Source of the DNA: Asterionellopsis glacialis
Lineage: Eukaryota; Bacillariophyta; Plagiogrammaphyceae; Rhaphoneidales; Asterionellopsidaceae
DNA length: 16,422 bases
NCBI GenBank assembly: GCA_014885115.2
Contig: WKLE02005871.1
Span: 1-16,422 of the forward strand
Direction: 5' to 3'
Part shown: one piece after another, positions 1 to 8,231 of the stretch
How the letters are laid out: each line of letters begins with the position of its first letter
Numbering within the stretch: position 1 is the stretch's first letter
Notes under the pieces: generated by a model
Seen by the model: only the letters and a program-made list of their open reading frames with translations
Databases searched by the model: none
Told to the model about the DNA's origin: nothing
Translations under genes and position numbers: made by a program

Positions 1-23
1 AAAAAAAAAAAAAAAAAAAAAAA
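1..23. repeat. Poly(A) run at the window edge
   Basis: Twenty-three consecutive A residues open the window. It may be the tail of a retroposed sequence lying to the left, a simple repeat, or an assembly edge. The sequence to its left is not visible, so these cannot be separated. Confidence 0.8.
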
Positions 24-579
24 GTGGATGCATACTTACCAAAAGGAAGTACTTGAAGAATGGATATTATTATATTATGTCATAACATGTCTCAAGAGCA
101 GGATTTTTATAAGTCACCTAGAAAGGGGGGAAAGGAATTCCAGGATGTAAATGGGCAGCTTGTTGCAACCAATGTTCTTAACATTAAGCAAGAGATCTTT
201 GTTGTAAACAATAGCAACAAGTCCTTTGTTGATGGATATAACAGGCCAACCAACCAAACAAGATCAAATAGATGATCAACAAGCAATGAAACTTACAAGT
301 TTAGAATAACTGTAGATGTAGATACTAACAAGAAGGACTTGATTACATGATCAGATGTGGCACAGGTTGTTCTTTCACAATAGTTATCCAAAGCTGCAAT
401 CAAATGAAGTCTCTGTTCTAGGTCCAGCACATAAATTGGCCCTGAGGCCATGAAATAATAACAGAAATGCACAATGCATAAAGATCAATGTTCTATTCCA
501 AGTATGGGGAACTTATTCTCTGAGGAGAAAGGTTATGTGTACTTACACAATCAATTATATCTTATCTTAATAAGATTAT
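24..579. other. AT-rich spacer, no gene seen
   Basis: Only short open frames are present (for example 60-275, + strand, 71 codons), with no recognisable domain, no codon pattern like the genes on the right side of the window, and no RNA gene. Probably part of the degraded repeat territory that fills the first 5.9 kb. Confidence 0.5.
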
Positions 580-1092
580 ATGTGCATTGCATCTGGTGTG
601 GATGATGGTAAAATCACCAACTCATGTGTAGAGTGTAGGGCTGTTGACAGACAGTACTTTCTTGTAAAAGGAAATAGATCCATGACATTATACACCACAT
701 CAGTCCAACTGTATGCAACAAGCAATCACTCTCTACTAAAAGATAGTCCAAGAAAGAAGCTACTTCATTCCTCATGTATCTACCAAGTGCAAAAATCAAG
801 AGATAAGGATGAAACTACTCATGCTGTCTTTACCTTCTTTCCATATGAACATAATGAAGGTATCAAGTCAATCCACTCTATAAGAAAAGAAATGACAATG
901 CATGAGAAAAGGATACAAACAGAGAGAAGACTATTGTATATGCTGTATACAAGGAATAATAACAGAAACACATTAATTCCTGGACAAATTTTTATTCCTA
1001 CTACTGATGGAAGAACACAATTTTTTAATCAGATTTTTCCAAATATATTCCAGAACTACTGGAGAAAAAACAATGTGCAAAGGTCAAAATAA
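580..1092 (+). other. Unidentified 170-codon open frame, possible transposon remnant
   Basis: An ATG-started open frame of 170 codons ends at TAA 1090-1092. I do not recognise a domain in it. The product is basic, lacks a signal peptide and reads like drifted sequence rather than a folded globular protein. Its last third overlaps, in another frame, the stretch at 1029-1217 that resembles the core of a Mutator-type transposase. A simple reading is that this open frame is an upstream piece of the same decayed transposase, separated from the core by a frameshift. It could equally be a chance open frame in AT-rich DNA. No convincing promoter or intron is visible. Confidence 0.25.
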
Positions 1093-1217
1093 TCAGAACA
1101 GATAGTGACAACAACATGTATGAAGCATTTAATCAATGTCAGTCCTCACTGTATCCAATAGCTAGGAGAAGAAGGTGCATTTATCACTTTATCTTCCCAA
1201 ACCTTTATTGGACTTAA
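1029..1217 (+). pseudogene. Fragment resembling a Mutator-like (MULE) transposase core
   Basis: The frame from 1029 to the stop at 1215-1217 encodes about 62 residues. It contains an IIRTDSDNNMYEAF stretch, then a P-I-A-R-R-R-R-C-I-Y-H-F-I stretch. MULE transposases have a catalytic Asp in an (I/V)xTD context, then a helix, then a P-x-A-x-x-x-x-C-x-x-H motif (the C2H signature), with about this spacing. Just downstream (around 1375-1420) another frame reads HWAILTTQN, which resembles the WAxxY...TTQR stretch that follows in the family. Stops and frame changes mean the element is dead. The assignment rests on motif reading only. Confidence 0.42.
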
Positions 1218-2993
1218 TGATGAAGTTTGCTGATTCATCAGAGCTAAACCAGAAGTATAGTTGTCTAATATAAAGGAATATTAGTTATATAATTTGTCTT
1301 CCCATCCTGAAAGTGAAGAGGAATATTAATCTTAAAGAATTCTTTGCTAAGATATTTATCATTTGAGTCTAGCAAGAAATCACTGGGCAATCTTAACCAC
1401 ACAAAACTAAATGGGTTTCTGCAAAACTCAGTGTGACTACAGGAATATTACTGGTGGGCTAACCAAAACTTTATGGGTAGACCACATTATGATGAAAGGA
1501 CAACATCTCCTTTAGGAGGGAATAATGCCCCACAAGCATCCCACATTGGAATAAAGCCAAACAGTAAACAAGGAAATGCTGCTGGTAATATTTTAAAAAA
1601 TCTTCCATCATTTTTCTGTAAGAAATAGAAAGTATCATCAAATCCTTCATGGTCAATAACTTGCACATCAGCTGATTTCACTAACAAGGCAGAAGGGATT
1701 CCAACTTAGAATCCAATTGAATCTCAATCCTTTGGTAGTTTCAGGATTAGCTCAACTGAATGGTATGAAAGAAGAAGAAAAATAGGAATGCGGATTGTAT
1801 ACAATACCTACACCAACTCAGATTTGAAAGGTGTAGAGCTGTAATATTATTGAGTGCAAGCCTTGTGTGTTCCTCTGCATGGTGAGATATGAGATGTATG
1901 ACATTGCTTATTCTCAGCATATCATCCATATAGTTGGTATATATACCTGGACTTCATCCACTATGTTCTAGTATTAGATAGTCTTGACACTATCTTCATC
2001 ACTATAGCAAGGGAGACAGTGACTTAGATAAGATTGTTTTTGACAAATGTATGGAAATAGATAGCAGTCCTTGTAATTTTGAATAAGAATTAAATACCCA
2101 TCTTTCTCATTACCCAACTGCAAACTGAGTGACTTTGATTGTCTTGCTAACTATAGCATACTAAAAGTTATTAATTATAGAGATCACCTGAATAACTTTG
2201 GTTGTTGGTGTTTTGCACAAGAAGTCATTAATAAAGATATCATAAATACAGAGAGCTATTTGATAGACATGACTGCTGGTGCAATCAAATGAAGAGTTCA
2301 AAGAGACTGTGATTATCCCTCCATGCTCCCCAAATCTAAAAAAGATCAATACAAGTGTGGAGAAACTGGTGTACAAAAAGATGAATAATCAAGTTAATGA
2401 TTGATACAATAGTATCCAAAACATTAATACATCAGAGTTTGCCAATAATGTATCAACAGAACTAAAGTCAAAATTAGTTTCAACAAATTGTTCTTCGTCA
2501 AAAACAGAAATATTAAGAAGATAACAGAATGCATCAGCAAGAGAAGAGATATCATACAAGCAAAAAATTAACTATCAGCTGGCCCAAAGTTTGTACCTGA
2601 GTAGATGGTTTTGTGTAGGTAACTTCTGCAAACATTGACAGAGAAGAATGTTGTTGAGTTGGTTGGGACAATTACTTGTAAATAAATGTATCATCATGAT
2701 GGGAACAGTCTTTTAAAGGAGAGGTGCTGAGGAAGGTAGTGGTTGTCTACCAAAATTGCCACCCTCTCTCAATAGCTGCAGCTACCTTTGTATCCATTAC
2801 ACACATGATAATTTTCTTGCTGGTATACACACAGCCTTTATTACTAAAGATGAATTATTGTTAATAGGATGATTTTGAGGAAGATTAAAAACAGTCCTCA
2901 TTAAGTTGTCAAGCTGTGCTGGAGTTGTATTGCTGTTTACTTCATAATGACCCTGTTACAAAATCAGGATGCATCCAGATATTTACCAGATGA
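1218..2993. other. AT-rich degraded sequence, no intact gene
   Basis: No open frame above about 71 codons on either strand and no recognisable domain beyond the possible transposase tail near 1375-1420. Short minus-strand frames at 1471-1687 and 2161-2376 give protein-like but unidentifiable strings; the 1487-1687 frame has only a TTG start. Presumably decayed mobile-element sequence. Confidence 0.45.
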
Positions 2994-3464
2994 TCGTCAA
3001 TTAAAGAGTTGTGGTACATGAACAGCTTCTTCACAAAAACATCTTATGATTTGTTCTACTATAGTCTTGCTGATGTGTACTTAAGAGGACTCCCCTCTTT
3101 AACAAAATCAAGAAGAGACATTCCTCTCCCCTGATTGGCTACAGTGACCTTTACTAGTGTCTTTTTTTGACCATACTAAGTAAGAATGTAACAGTATTTG
3201 AGTTCTAGCCAAGATGACAAAACAATGATGTTGTTGGTTATTGCAGTTGTACTGGTTCTTGTTGTAGCAAATAATTCTTCACCTTCTATAATTTTCACCC
3301 AAATTACTTCAGGAGTTAAAGAATGTATTGTTTCAGAAAGAGATCTAGTCACTTCAGATAAACCAAACAATCAACAGAAACAGATGGAAGAATTGGTGGA
3401 TAAACAATATATCTTATCACAAGGTATGATGTATTGTGATGGTGGGGAGATAGGGGTGACCTAA
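2994..3464 (+). pseudogene. Possible decayed piggyBac-like transposase fragment
   Basis: The frame 2994-3134 encodes about 46 residues containing ELWYMNSFFTKTS and, about 20 residues on, a KSRRDIPLP stretch. Across intervening stops the same frame resumes at 3198 with SSSQDDKTMMLL. PiggyBac (DDE_Tnp_1_7) transposases carry a DN(F/Y)(F/Y)TS motif, then GTxRxNRxxxP, then (W)xDxK-V-xLLS with similar order and spacing. Here the first catalytic Asp would be lost (Met-Asn instead of Asp-Asn). Downstream I could not find the expected YNxxMGGVDxxD motif. The 3198-3464 frame begins at TTG; from the ATG at 3225 it would give a 79-residue product with a hydrophobic N-terminus, so a small secreted protein is an alternative. 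Confidence 0.27.
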
Positions 3465-3855
3465 CTGGAGGTGAAATGTTCCAAGTTTCCACAGGTGGTG
3501 TGATCAGCAGTTCAGTACTGCCAATTGTGTCACCAGTGTAAGTCCTACCTGGTACCTGATAGTTGTAAGAGTATAGTAGAAAATGTACAGAGAAGGCATA
3601 GACTTCAAAATGAACTACATGGTGTCTGTGGAGTTTCAAATGTACAATAAGAAATGTATGAACAGTCAAAAGTGAGGGAATGATAGTTGGGTCAAGTTGC
3701 AAATTGCACACTGTGGATGTTTGTAATGTACCAGGTACTCTAGGTACTAGAACAATTCAAATTGTATAATAGAGGAGGTTAAAAATATCATAGTAGTAAT
3801 ATTACAATGAGATACATACCAATTAAATTAGTTTACTACTGAATCTCACTTAGCT
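3465..3855. other. Spacer, no gene seen
   Basis: No credible gene. A 120-codon minus-strand open frame (3349-3711) covers much of it but has no recognisable feature. GGTACC at 3551-3556 and two GGTAC copies near 3733-3746 are rare examples, in the left 6 kb, of a motif that is common between the genes further right. Confidence 0.4.
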
Positions 3856-4066
3856 TTTTAGTGTACTTTAGTGTACTCTTTCATTTTAACCCAAACCTCA
3901 ATATTATACTAATGGAATCTTTCATCTAACCCCTAATCTTAATGATATACTAACAGATTGTTGTTAACCTTATCTTGCATATGAGCTCATAATAAGTACA
4001 GTACACCCAATTCAAGATTAAAAATTCTCTCAAATTTGATACAAATTTATGTGATACTCAGGCCAA

Positions 4067-4194
4067 GCCTTACCATGCAACAAAAAACAAAAACAAAACT
4101 GAACCTGTTTTTGACTACCAACAGACTAATTCCAGTTTTGTTACAGAGCACCAAATTTTGGCCTTACCATGTGACAAAAACAAAAACAAAAATG
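4067..4194. repeat. Direct repeat of about 35 bp, two copies
   Basis: GCCTTACCATG followed by an A-rich CAAAAACAAAA tract occurs at 4067-4101 and again at 4161-4194, with a few substitutions and one short length change. The copies are about 60 bp apart and lie inside the candidate inverted-repeat element. Confidence 0.6.
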
Positions 4195-4326
4195 CCAGGG
4201 TTGGAAAACATCTTGAACCAGCCAATCAGATTCCTTCACTTAAAATCTGTCTGTCTTGGTCCTTCATGTTCCTTACAGATGCATATTATTATTGCTGGTC
4301 CTAATGTAGGACTGCTATCTGTGTAT

Positions 4327-4545
4327 AAGTGTCCAAAAGTACACTAATACTATATGTGGATCACTTCAAAGTGTCCAAAAGTACACTAAAACTATATGTG
4401 GATCACTCCAAAGTGTCCAAAAAGTACACTAAAACTACACGTGGATCAATCCAAAGTGTCCAAAAGTACACTAAAACTATATGTGGATAACTCAGAAGTG
4501 TCCAAAAAGTACCCTAAATTAATTTCTCTCACTCCAAAGTGTCTT
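4327..4545. repeat. 42-bp tandem repeat, about five copies
   Basis: Units begin AAGTGTCCAAAAGTACACTA at 4327, 4369, 4411, 4454 and 4496, with a partial unit from 4537. The spacing is 42, 42, 43, 42 and 41 bp. Units 1-4 are close copies ending in a TATGTGGAT(C/A)A stretch; the fifth diverges in its second half. No coding sense. Each unit includes the AGTACACTAAAA word that also forms the inverted ends of the surrounding block. Confidence 0.85.
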
Positions 4546-4602
4546 TGATTGGTCGAGAGTTGAGATTACACTAAAAAGTTCACTAGGCAAAGTACACTAA
4601 AA

Positions 4603-6120
4603 TAATCTCTCTCAATACATATAGAGACTGTAGCAATGATAAAAGTACAGGAGTACCTTTTTATCTTGTCCTAAAAAATTAAAAAACACAATGTTGAAAG
4701 GAGTGGGTAAACAATATATGACAGTACTTGTGGCCAGTGCACAAATTCTTTCAGTTTTGTTTATATGTTATGTCTGTATTTATTTCTGATTCTTATGAAT
4801 AAATAATAGCAATCAACTAATACCAAAGAATACTATGGAATGGCATTCTTGTTATATAGCACAAAACTGTTTAATTGTCACATTTAAAAATTGATATATT
4901 TTTGTGTTTGTAAAGCATATTCAAAATCAAAGTATTTTGGTATTGCAGGCTTGCATGACATTGTCATCAATAAGGCAAGTGACAACAAATTTTCCTTCAT
5001 AATATTTTTTTCAATCAGCCTTTTGATGCTATTTTCTCTTGAACAAGGACTGTTTAAAATAGTGAGAACATTGGCTGAACAATTGATTGTTGTCTTTTGA
5101 TGGGGAGTAGTCAGGTCTTACCAGATTTTTCAGAAGAAAGGAAATTGCTCCATAGTAAAATTGTTTGCTGTTTTGTGCACCTCGGCAAGGCAATAAAGGT
5201 GGAGAGGGGGCATTGATGGCTACTAACAGTAAATGCTAAAAAGAAACAAATGTGTTCCAAGATTAAACAGAGTAGTACTGTCCTAATATGCACCACTACA
5301 CTCAAAAATGAAGTGGTTTACTGCTATTTAATTGGGGGCAGTTTTATATGCACAGGACTATCAATTTATTTAAAGTTATTTTCTCAAAGCAATCTCTTAC
5401 AGTCCATAATTTCAAAAAATTATGCAATCCCAATCTTGGCTTCTTCAGAAATTGCTTATTTGATCATAATTTGGCATACTTCAACAAAATATTGGCCTAT
5501 ATAATTAGTTTTTATTAAATAACATCAATCTATTACTTAACAGTTTTCTTGTCTTTGGCACCCAAGAACAAGAATTGCTGATGTCTGAGGGCAATCCAAA
5601 TTTACCTCAAAAATTATTTGCTCAACTCCAATCATGGACTGTACTTGCTAGACTCAACAACAGTTGTTTTGTGTACTTTTAAAATCATTGAGGTCATCAT
5701 GAGGTCAAAAGAATTTGAAACTTCAAAATTAGCTATCACAACTGACTGAATTTGGAACAATGACAAATGAGAAGCACCAGAGTCTGTCCACAGTTGAATG
5801 ATCATGTGTAAGAAGTTAAATTTGTGACACACATCACGCCCCAAACATTATCTTGCATATTGGATATTGTGATTGCAAAAAAGAGCAATGAACAGTTTGT
5901 TTCTCCTAACTCCTAATGTAGATTCTATAAGAAGCCTCAATTTTAGAATAAGGGAATCTGGAGTTTCTTCATCCTTCTGGGCTCATTTGTGAAATAGTTT
6001 TGGTGCTGGCTGTAAATAAAACTTGGATACAGACAGTAGCCCCCTTGCTAGTGACAGATTATTCCAACAAAACAAACCTGGCCTGGGTTTAGTCTAGTGA
6101 TAACTCTAACTATTTTGTGC
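4603..6120. other. AT-rich spacer, no convincing gene
   Basis: Short open frames occur (4891-5100 and 5250-5504 on +, 5632-5844 on -) but none has a recognisable domain. The minus-strand frame at 5632-5844 includes LWTDSGASH, which recalls the active site of a retrotransposon aspartic protease; nothing around it supports that. Base composition stays AT-rich to about 5.9 kb and then rises. Confidence 0.4.
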
Positions 6121-6149
6121 TGTATGAGGATAACTCTCTAGCTCGTGGA

Positions 6150-6211
6150 CACTCTCCCTCTCTAGTCTAGAGACTAGACTACCGTAGGATCCTCTCTAGA
6201 GAGGTCCTACC
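6150..6211. promoter_or_regulatory. Palindrome cluster of the CTCTAGAG / GGTCCTACC type
   Basis: Two adjacent palindromes lie about 500 bp upstream of the Derlin gene. TCTAGTCT-AG-AGACTAGA occupies 6161-6178 (8-bp arms, 2-bp spacer). CCTCTCTAGAGAGG at 6191-6204 is a perfect 14-bp palindrome and sits in a longer near-perfect one (6184-6210, GTAGGA...TCCTAC, one unpaired T). A related set, including an identical 13-mer CCTCTCTAGTCTA (6157-6169 and 12578-12590), lies in the SnoaL/Mpv17 divergent promoter. Function unknown: transcription-factor site, hairpin-forming element or small dispersed repeat. Confidence 0.55.
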
Positions 6212-6256
6212 TTCCACGCGTCGAGGCACGACATGACACCCATAACTCACACCAGA

Positions 6257-6460
6257 GGTAAGGTACAGGTACAGGTACTGTACGTAATACGTAAAACACT
6301 GTACAAGTAAGTACCTTAAGGTACAGGTACAGGTAGCTTGTAGAACCTAAAACACATGTTTGGTACCCAGGTACCTGTACAGGTACAGTCGGTCGTGTCC
6401 TGTTGGAGTACCAGGTAGCACTCTAGAGAGAGCATACGTAAACGTACCGGTACGTACTGT
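6257..6460. repeat. GGTACAGGTAC repeat and palindrome cluster
   Basis: Direct repeats of GGTACA occur at 6262-6283 and 6320-6335, and a perfect 16-bp palindrome GTACCTGTACAGGTAC at 6371-6386, with further GTAC-centred words (TACGTAATACGTA, CGTACCGGTACG near 6443) to about 6460. Similar words appear at 7987-8009, 14711-14800, 14878-14896, 14961-14966, 15171-15180 and 15213-15230, always between genes. This looks like a family of dispersed spacer repeats rather than a single regulatory site. Confidence 0.7.
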
Positions 6461-6700
6461 TCTATATTTGTAAGCTCATAACCCACATACAGATCATGAT
6501 TGCCCGCGTGCAAAATTCCCTCGCATTTATTCGCCTGTCGAAGCCCAAGTTCAACGTGTTTGCTGATGGGATGAGCTGAATGTGCTCACAAGAGGCGCTT
6601 CGAGGACGTGAACACGATTCTTCTCTGGTGAAACCAGCAATACGAGATCGACCTTTTTCCGGTGTCGGTTTGTAGCTTAGAAATCTACCAATCGGTCGAT
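6461..6700 (+). promoter_or_regulatory. Proximal upstream region of the Derlin gene
   Basis: This 240-bp stretch precedes the ATG at 6701 and must hold the transcription start and 5' UTR. I see no TATA box or CCAAT box that I would trust. The reading frame is open upstream of the ATG only from a GTG at 6662, so no in-frame upstream ATG competes with the chosen start. Confidence 0.35.
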
Positions 6701-7813
6701 ATGAGAGGCATTAGTAACAGTTACAAATCGGTCTGTGTACTGGTTTTACTTTTTGGAAGTTTCCTTATAGCATCTACAAATGCTTCTGTAAGATCAGCAT
6801 GGACACCCATTCGTACTTCTCAGAAATTGTCCTTACACGACAAAATTAATAGATTATCAACGCCTCTTCAATCAGCGATACTGTCCAATCGGGGAGGCGC
6901 CGTATATGACAGTGATGATGAGTATGACGAGGAAGATTATGACGACGATGAACTTTTTGGTTTGGATGATGGGGACTTTGATATGGATCAGGATGATTTT
7001 TCGGAAGAGAACACTGTCGACCGAATGATTGATGCTTGGAAAAAGACCCCCCCCTTCACAAAGTTGTATCTAACAGCAACATTCGCAGCAACTGGCGTGG
7101 GATACCTGACCAACAAAAACCAATTTCCTGAGTATCTCCTTTTAGAATGGAAACCTATCCTATCCCGTTTACAAATTTGGAGACCTTTTACTGCATTTTT
7201 GAATTTTGGTCCTTTTGGAATTGGATATATCATGACAGCCCACTTTATGTGGACCTATATGTCAACCCTTGAACGACTCAATCATGATCGACCGTTCGAC
7301 TTTTGGATCATGATTATTTTTGGATGTTCATCTATGGTTGCTGGTTATACTTTTCTCAAATTGAGCCCACGATTCCTGGGACACAACCTATCCACGTTTT
7401 TGGTGTACGTGTGGAGTCGGTATCACGAAGGACTAGAAGTAAGCATGTTCGAGCTTTTTAATGCAAGGGCTGAAATGCTGCCTTGGCTATTTCTTGCACA
7501 GGTGAGTCTGTCTTGTCTTGTGAAGCTTGGTCGATTTGACATTGGTTCTGCTACTCTATGTTTTTTATTCAGAAACTCAACTCATCTCTTTTTTGCTTAT
7601 CTGTTCTCAATGCAGACATTTCTCTTGGAAGGAGAAGTTCCCGTGCTTGACTTTCTAGGTATTGTTTTTGGACATGTGTATCATCATTGTAAAACTACAG
7701 GGATGTTACGCGCCCCTCCATTCGTTGTCAACTGGTACAATAGTGATAGCCCAACTAGCAACATGATCCGAAACAAGTACAAACAGATTTCATCAGACTT
7801 CGAACTGCAATAA
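6701..7813 (+). CDS. Derlin-family protein with ER/plastid presequence (one intron)
   Basis: Derlins are multi-span membrane proteins that help move proteins through ERAD-type channels. Exons 6701-7501 and 7616-7813 give 332 residues. A signal peptide (about residues 10-28) is followed by a basic Ser/Thr-rich stretch, an acidic linker (69-103), then the Derlin domain (about 105-300). Family marks are WRPFTAFLNFG (160-170), then GYIMTAHFMWTYMSTLE, and after the splice LGIVFGHVYHH. Human-type Derlins lack an N-terminal presequence; diatoms have extra symbiont-derived Derlins (sDer1) in the periplastid membrane, part of the SELMA preprotein import machinery, and these carry one. That is my favoured reading. 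The residue after the likely cleavage site is not Phe, which in diatoms favours the periplastid space over the stroma. An ordinary ER Derlin is the alternative. Confidence 0.82.
   Translation: MRGISNSYKSVCVLVLLFGSFLIASTNASVRSAWTPIRTSQKLSLHDKINRLSTPLQSAILSNRGGAVYDSDDEYDEEDYDDDELFGLDDGDFDMDQDDFSEENTVDRMIDAWKKTPPFTKLYLTATFAATGVGYLTNKNQFPEYLLLEWKPILSRLQIWRPFTAFLNFGPFGIGYIMTAHFMWTYMSTLERLNHDRPFDFWIMIIFGCSSMVAGYTFLKLSPRFLGHNLSTFLVYVWSRYHEGLEVSMFELFNARAEMLPWLFLAQVSLSCLVKLGRFDIGSATLCFLFRNSTHLFFAYLFSMQTFLLEGEVPVLDFLGIVFGHVYHHCKTTGMLRAPPFVVNWYNSDSPTSNMIRNKYKQISSDFELQ
7502..7615 (+). other. Spliceosomal intron in the Derlin gene (114 bp, in frame, no stop)
   Basis: GTGAGT at 7502 and a pyrimidine-rich stretch ending CAATGCAG at 7615 bound a phase-0 intron. 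Removing it joins LPWLFLAQ directly to TFLLEGEVPVLDFLGIVFGH, which matches the uninterrupted Derlin pattern. Unspliced, it would add 38 hydrophobic residues without a stop. A second good acceptor, TTTTTTATTCAG ending at 7572, would shift the frame. Confidence 0.8.
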
Positions 7814-8231
7814 ACTAGAGTCAAATTTCATACTTTTCATCAATTAAAAATTTTAAACTGAAAGATTTTTGAAATTTCTTCCGTAATCTAACTAACACTT
7901 CAACAGTTTAAAGTTAGAGTTTATCAGTTTATATTCTGGTCTCGTACTGCGATATATACAAGGAAAAAATTTAAATGATGATACCCGGTACTGTACCTGG
8001 TACAGGTACAATATCTCAAACCTTCATCCGCCTTTGAAGTTCGCTAAAGTCATAGTGTCTCAGTCACTTTGGATTAGCAAAATTGTATTTATTCATGCAT
8101 TTTCATAATAATTGTTTCGAGTTCAAAGGACATATCCTCTACGTTCAGAATGGCACACGAAAAAGTGCTGGGTCATTCGCCGAAGAGGGGATTTGAGGAA
8201 AGAAAATTACCGCAACATAAAAAACGGCACG
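7814..8231. other. Spacer between the Derlin and SOD-like genes
   Basis: It holds the Derlin 3' UTR and the promoter and 5' UTR of the next gene. A GGTAC-type repeat lies at 7987-8009, containing GTACCTGGTACAGGTAC, which is a near palindrome. A TTG-started open extension from 8112 is in frame with the SOD-like gene but has no ATG before 8232. No other feature seen. Confidence 0.5.

Larger units (their letters stand above)
3856..4602. mobile_element. Candidate small inverted-repeat element
   Basis: A 14-bp TTTTAGTGTACTTT at 3856-3869 recurs inverted as AAAGTACACTAAAA at 4589-4602, bounding about 747 bp with no coding capacity of note. The interior holds a direct repeat (4067-4101 and 4161-4194, both starting GCCTTACCATG and running into CAAAAACAAAA) and a 42-bp tandem array that carries the same AGTACACTAAAA word. 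Similar 9-mers just outside (AATCTCACT at 3842-3850, AATCTCTCT at 4604-4612) differ at one base and do not abut the left end cleanly, so a target-site duplication is not proven. It could be a non-autonomous DNA element or just local amplification of one word. Confidence 0.3.

Noticed and set aside
3349..3711. 120-codon minus-strand open frame
   Set aside because: No signal, domain or codon pattern, and it lies in the decayed AT-rich arm; left as unsupported.
4036..4347. 103-codon plus-strand open frame across the candidate small element
   Set aside because: It begins at TTG and reads through direct and tandem repeat sequence.
5632..5844. Minus-strand LWTDSGASH, resembling a retrotransposon aspartic protease site
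   Set aside because: A single short motif with no zinc knuckle, integrase or reverse transcriptase nearby; such a match is expected by chance in this much six-frame translation.
6662..6700. Upstream extension of the Derlin frame from GTG
   Set aside because: A nuclear eukaryotic gene should start at ATG, and the ATG at 6701 places a signal peptide correctly. The same applies to TTG extensions at 8112 and 12347.
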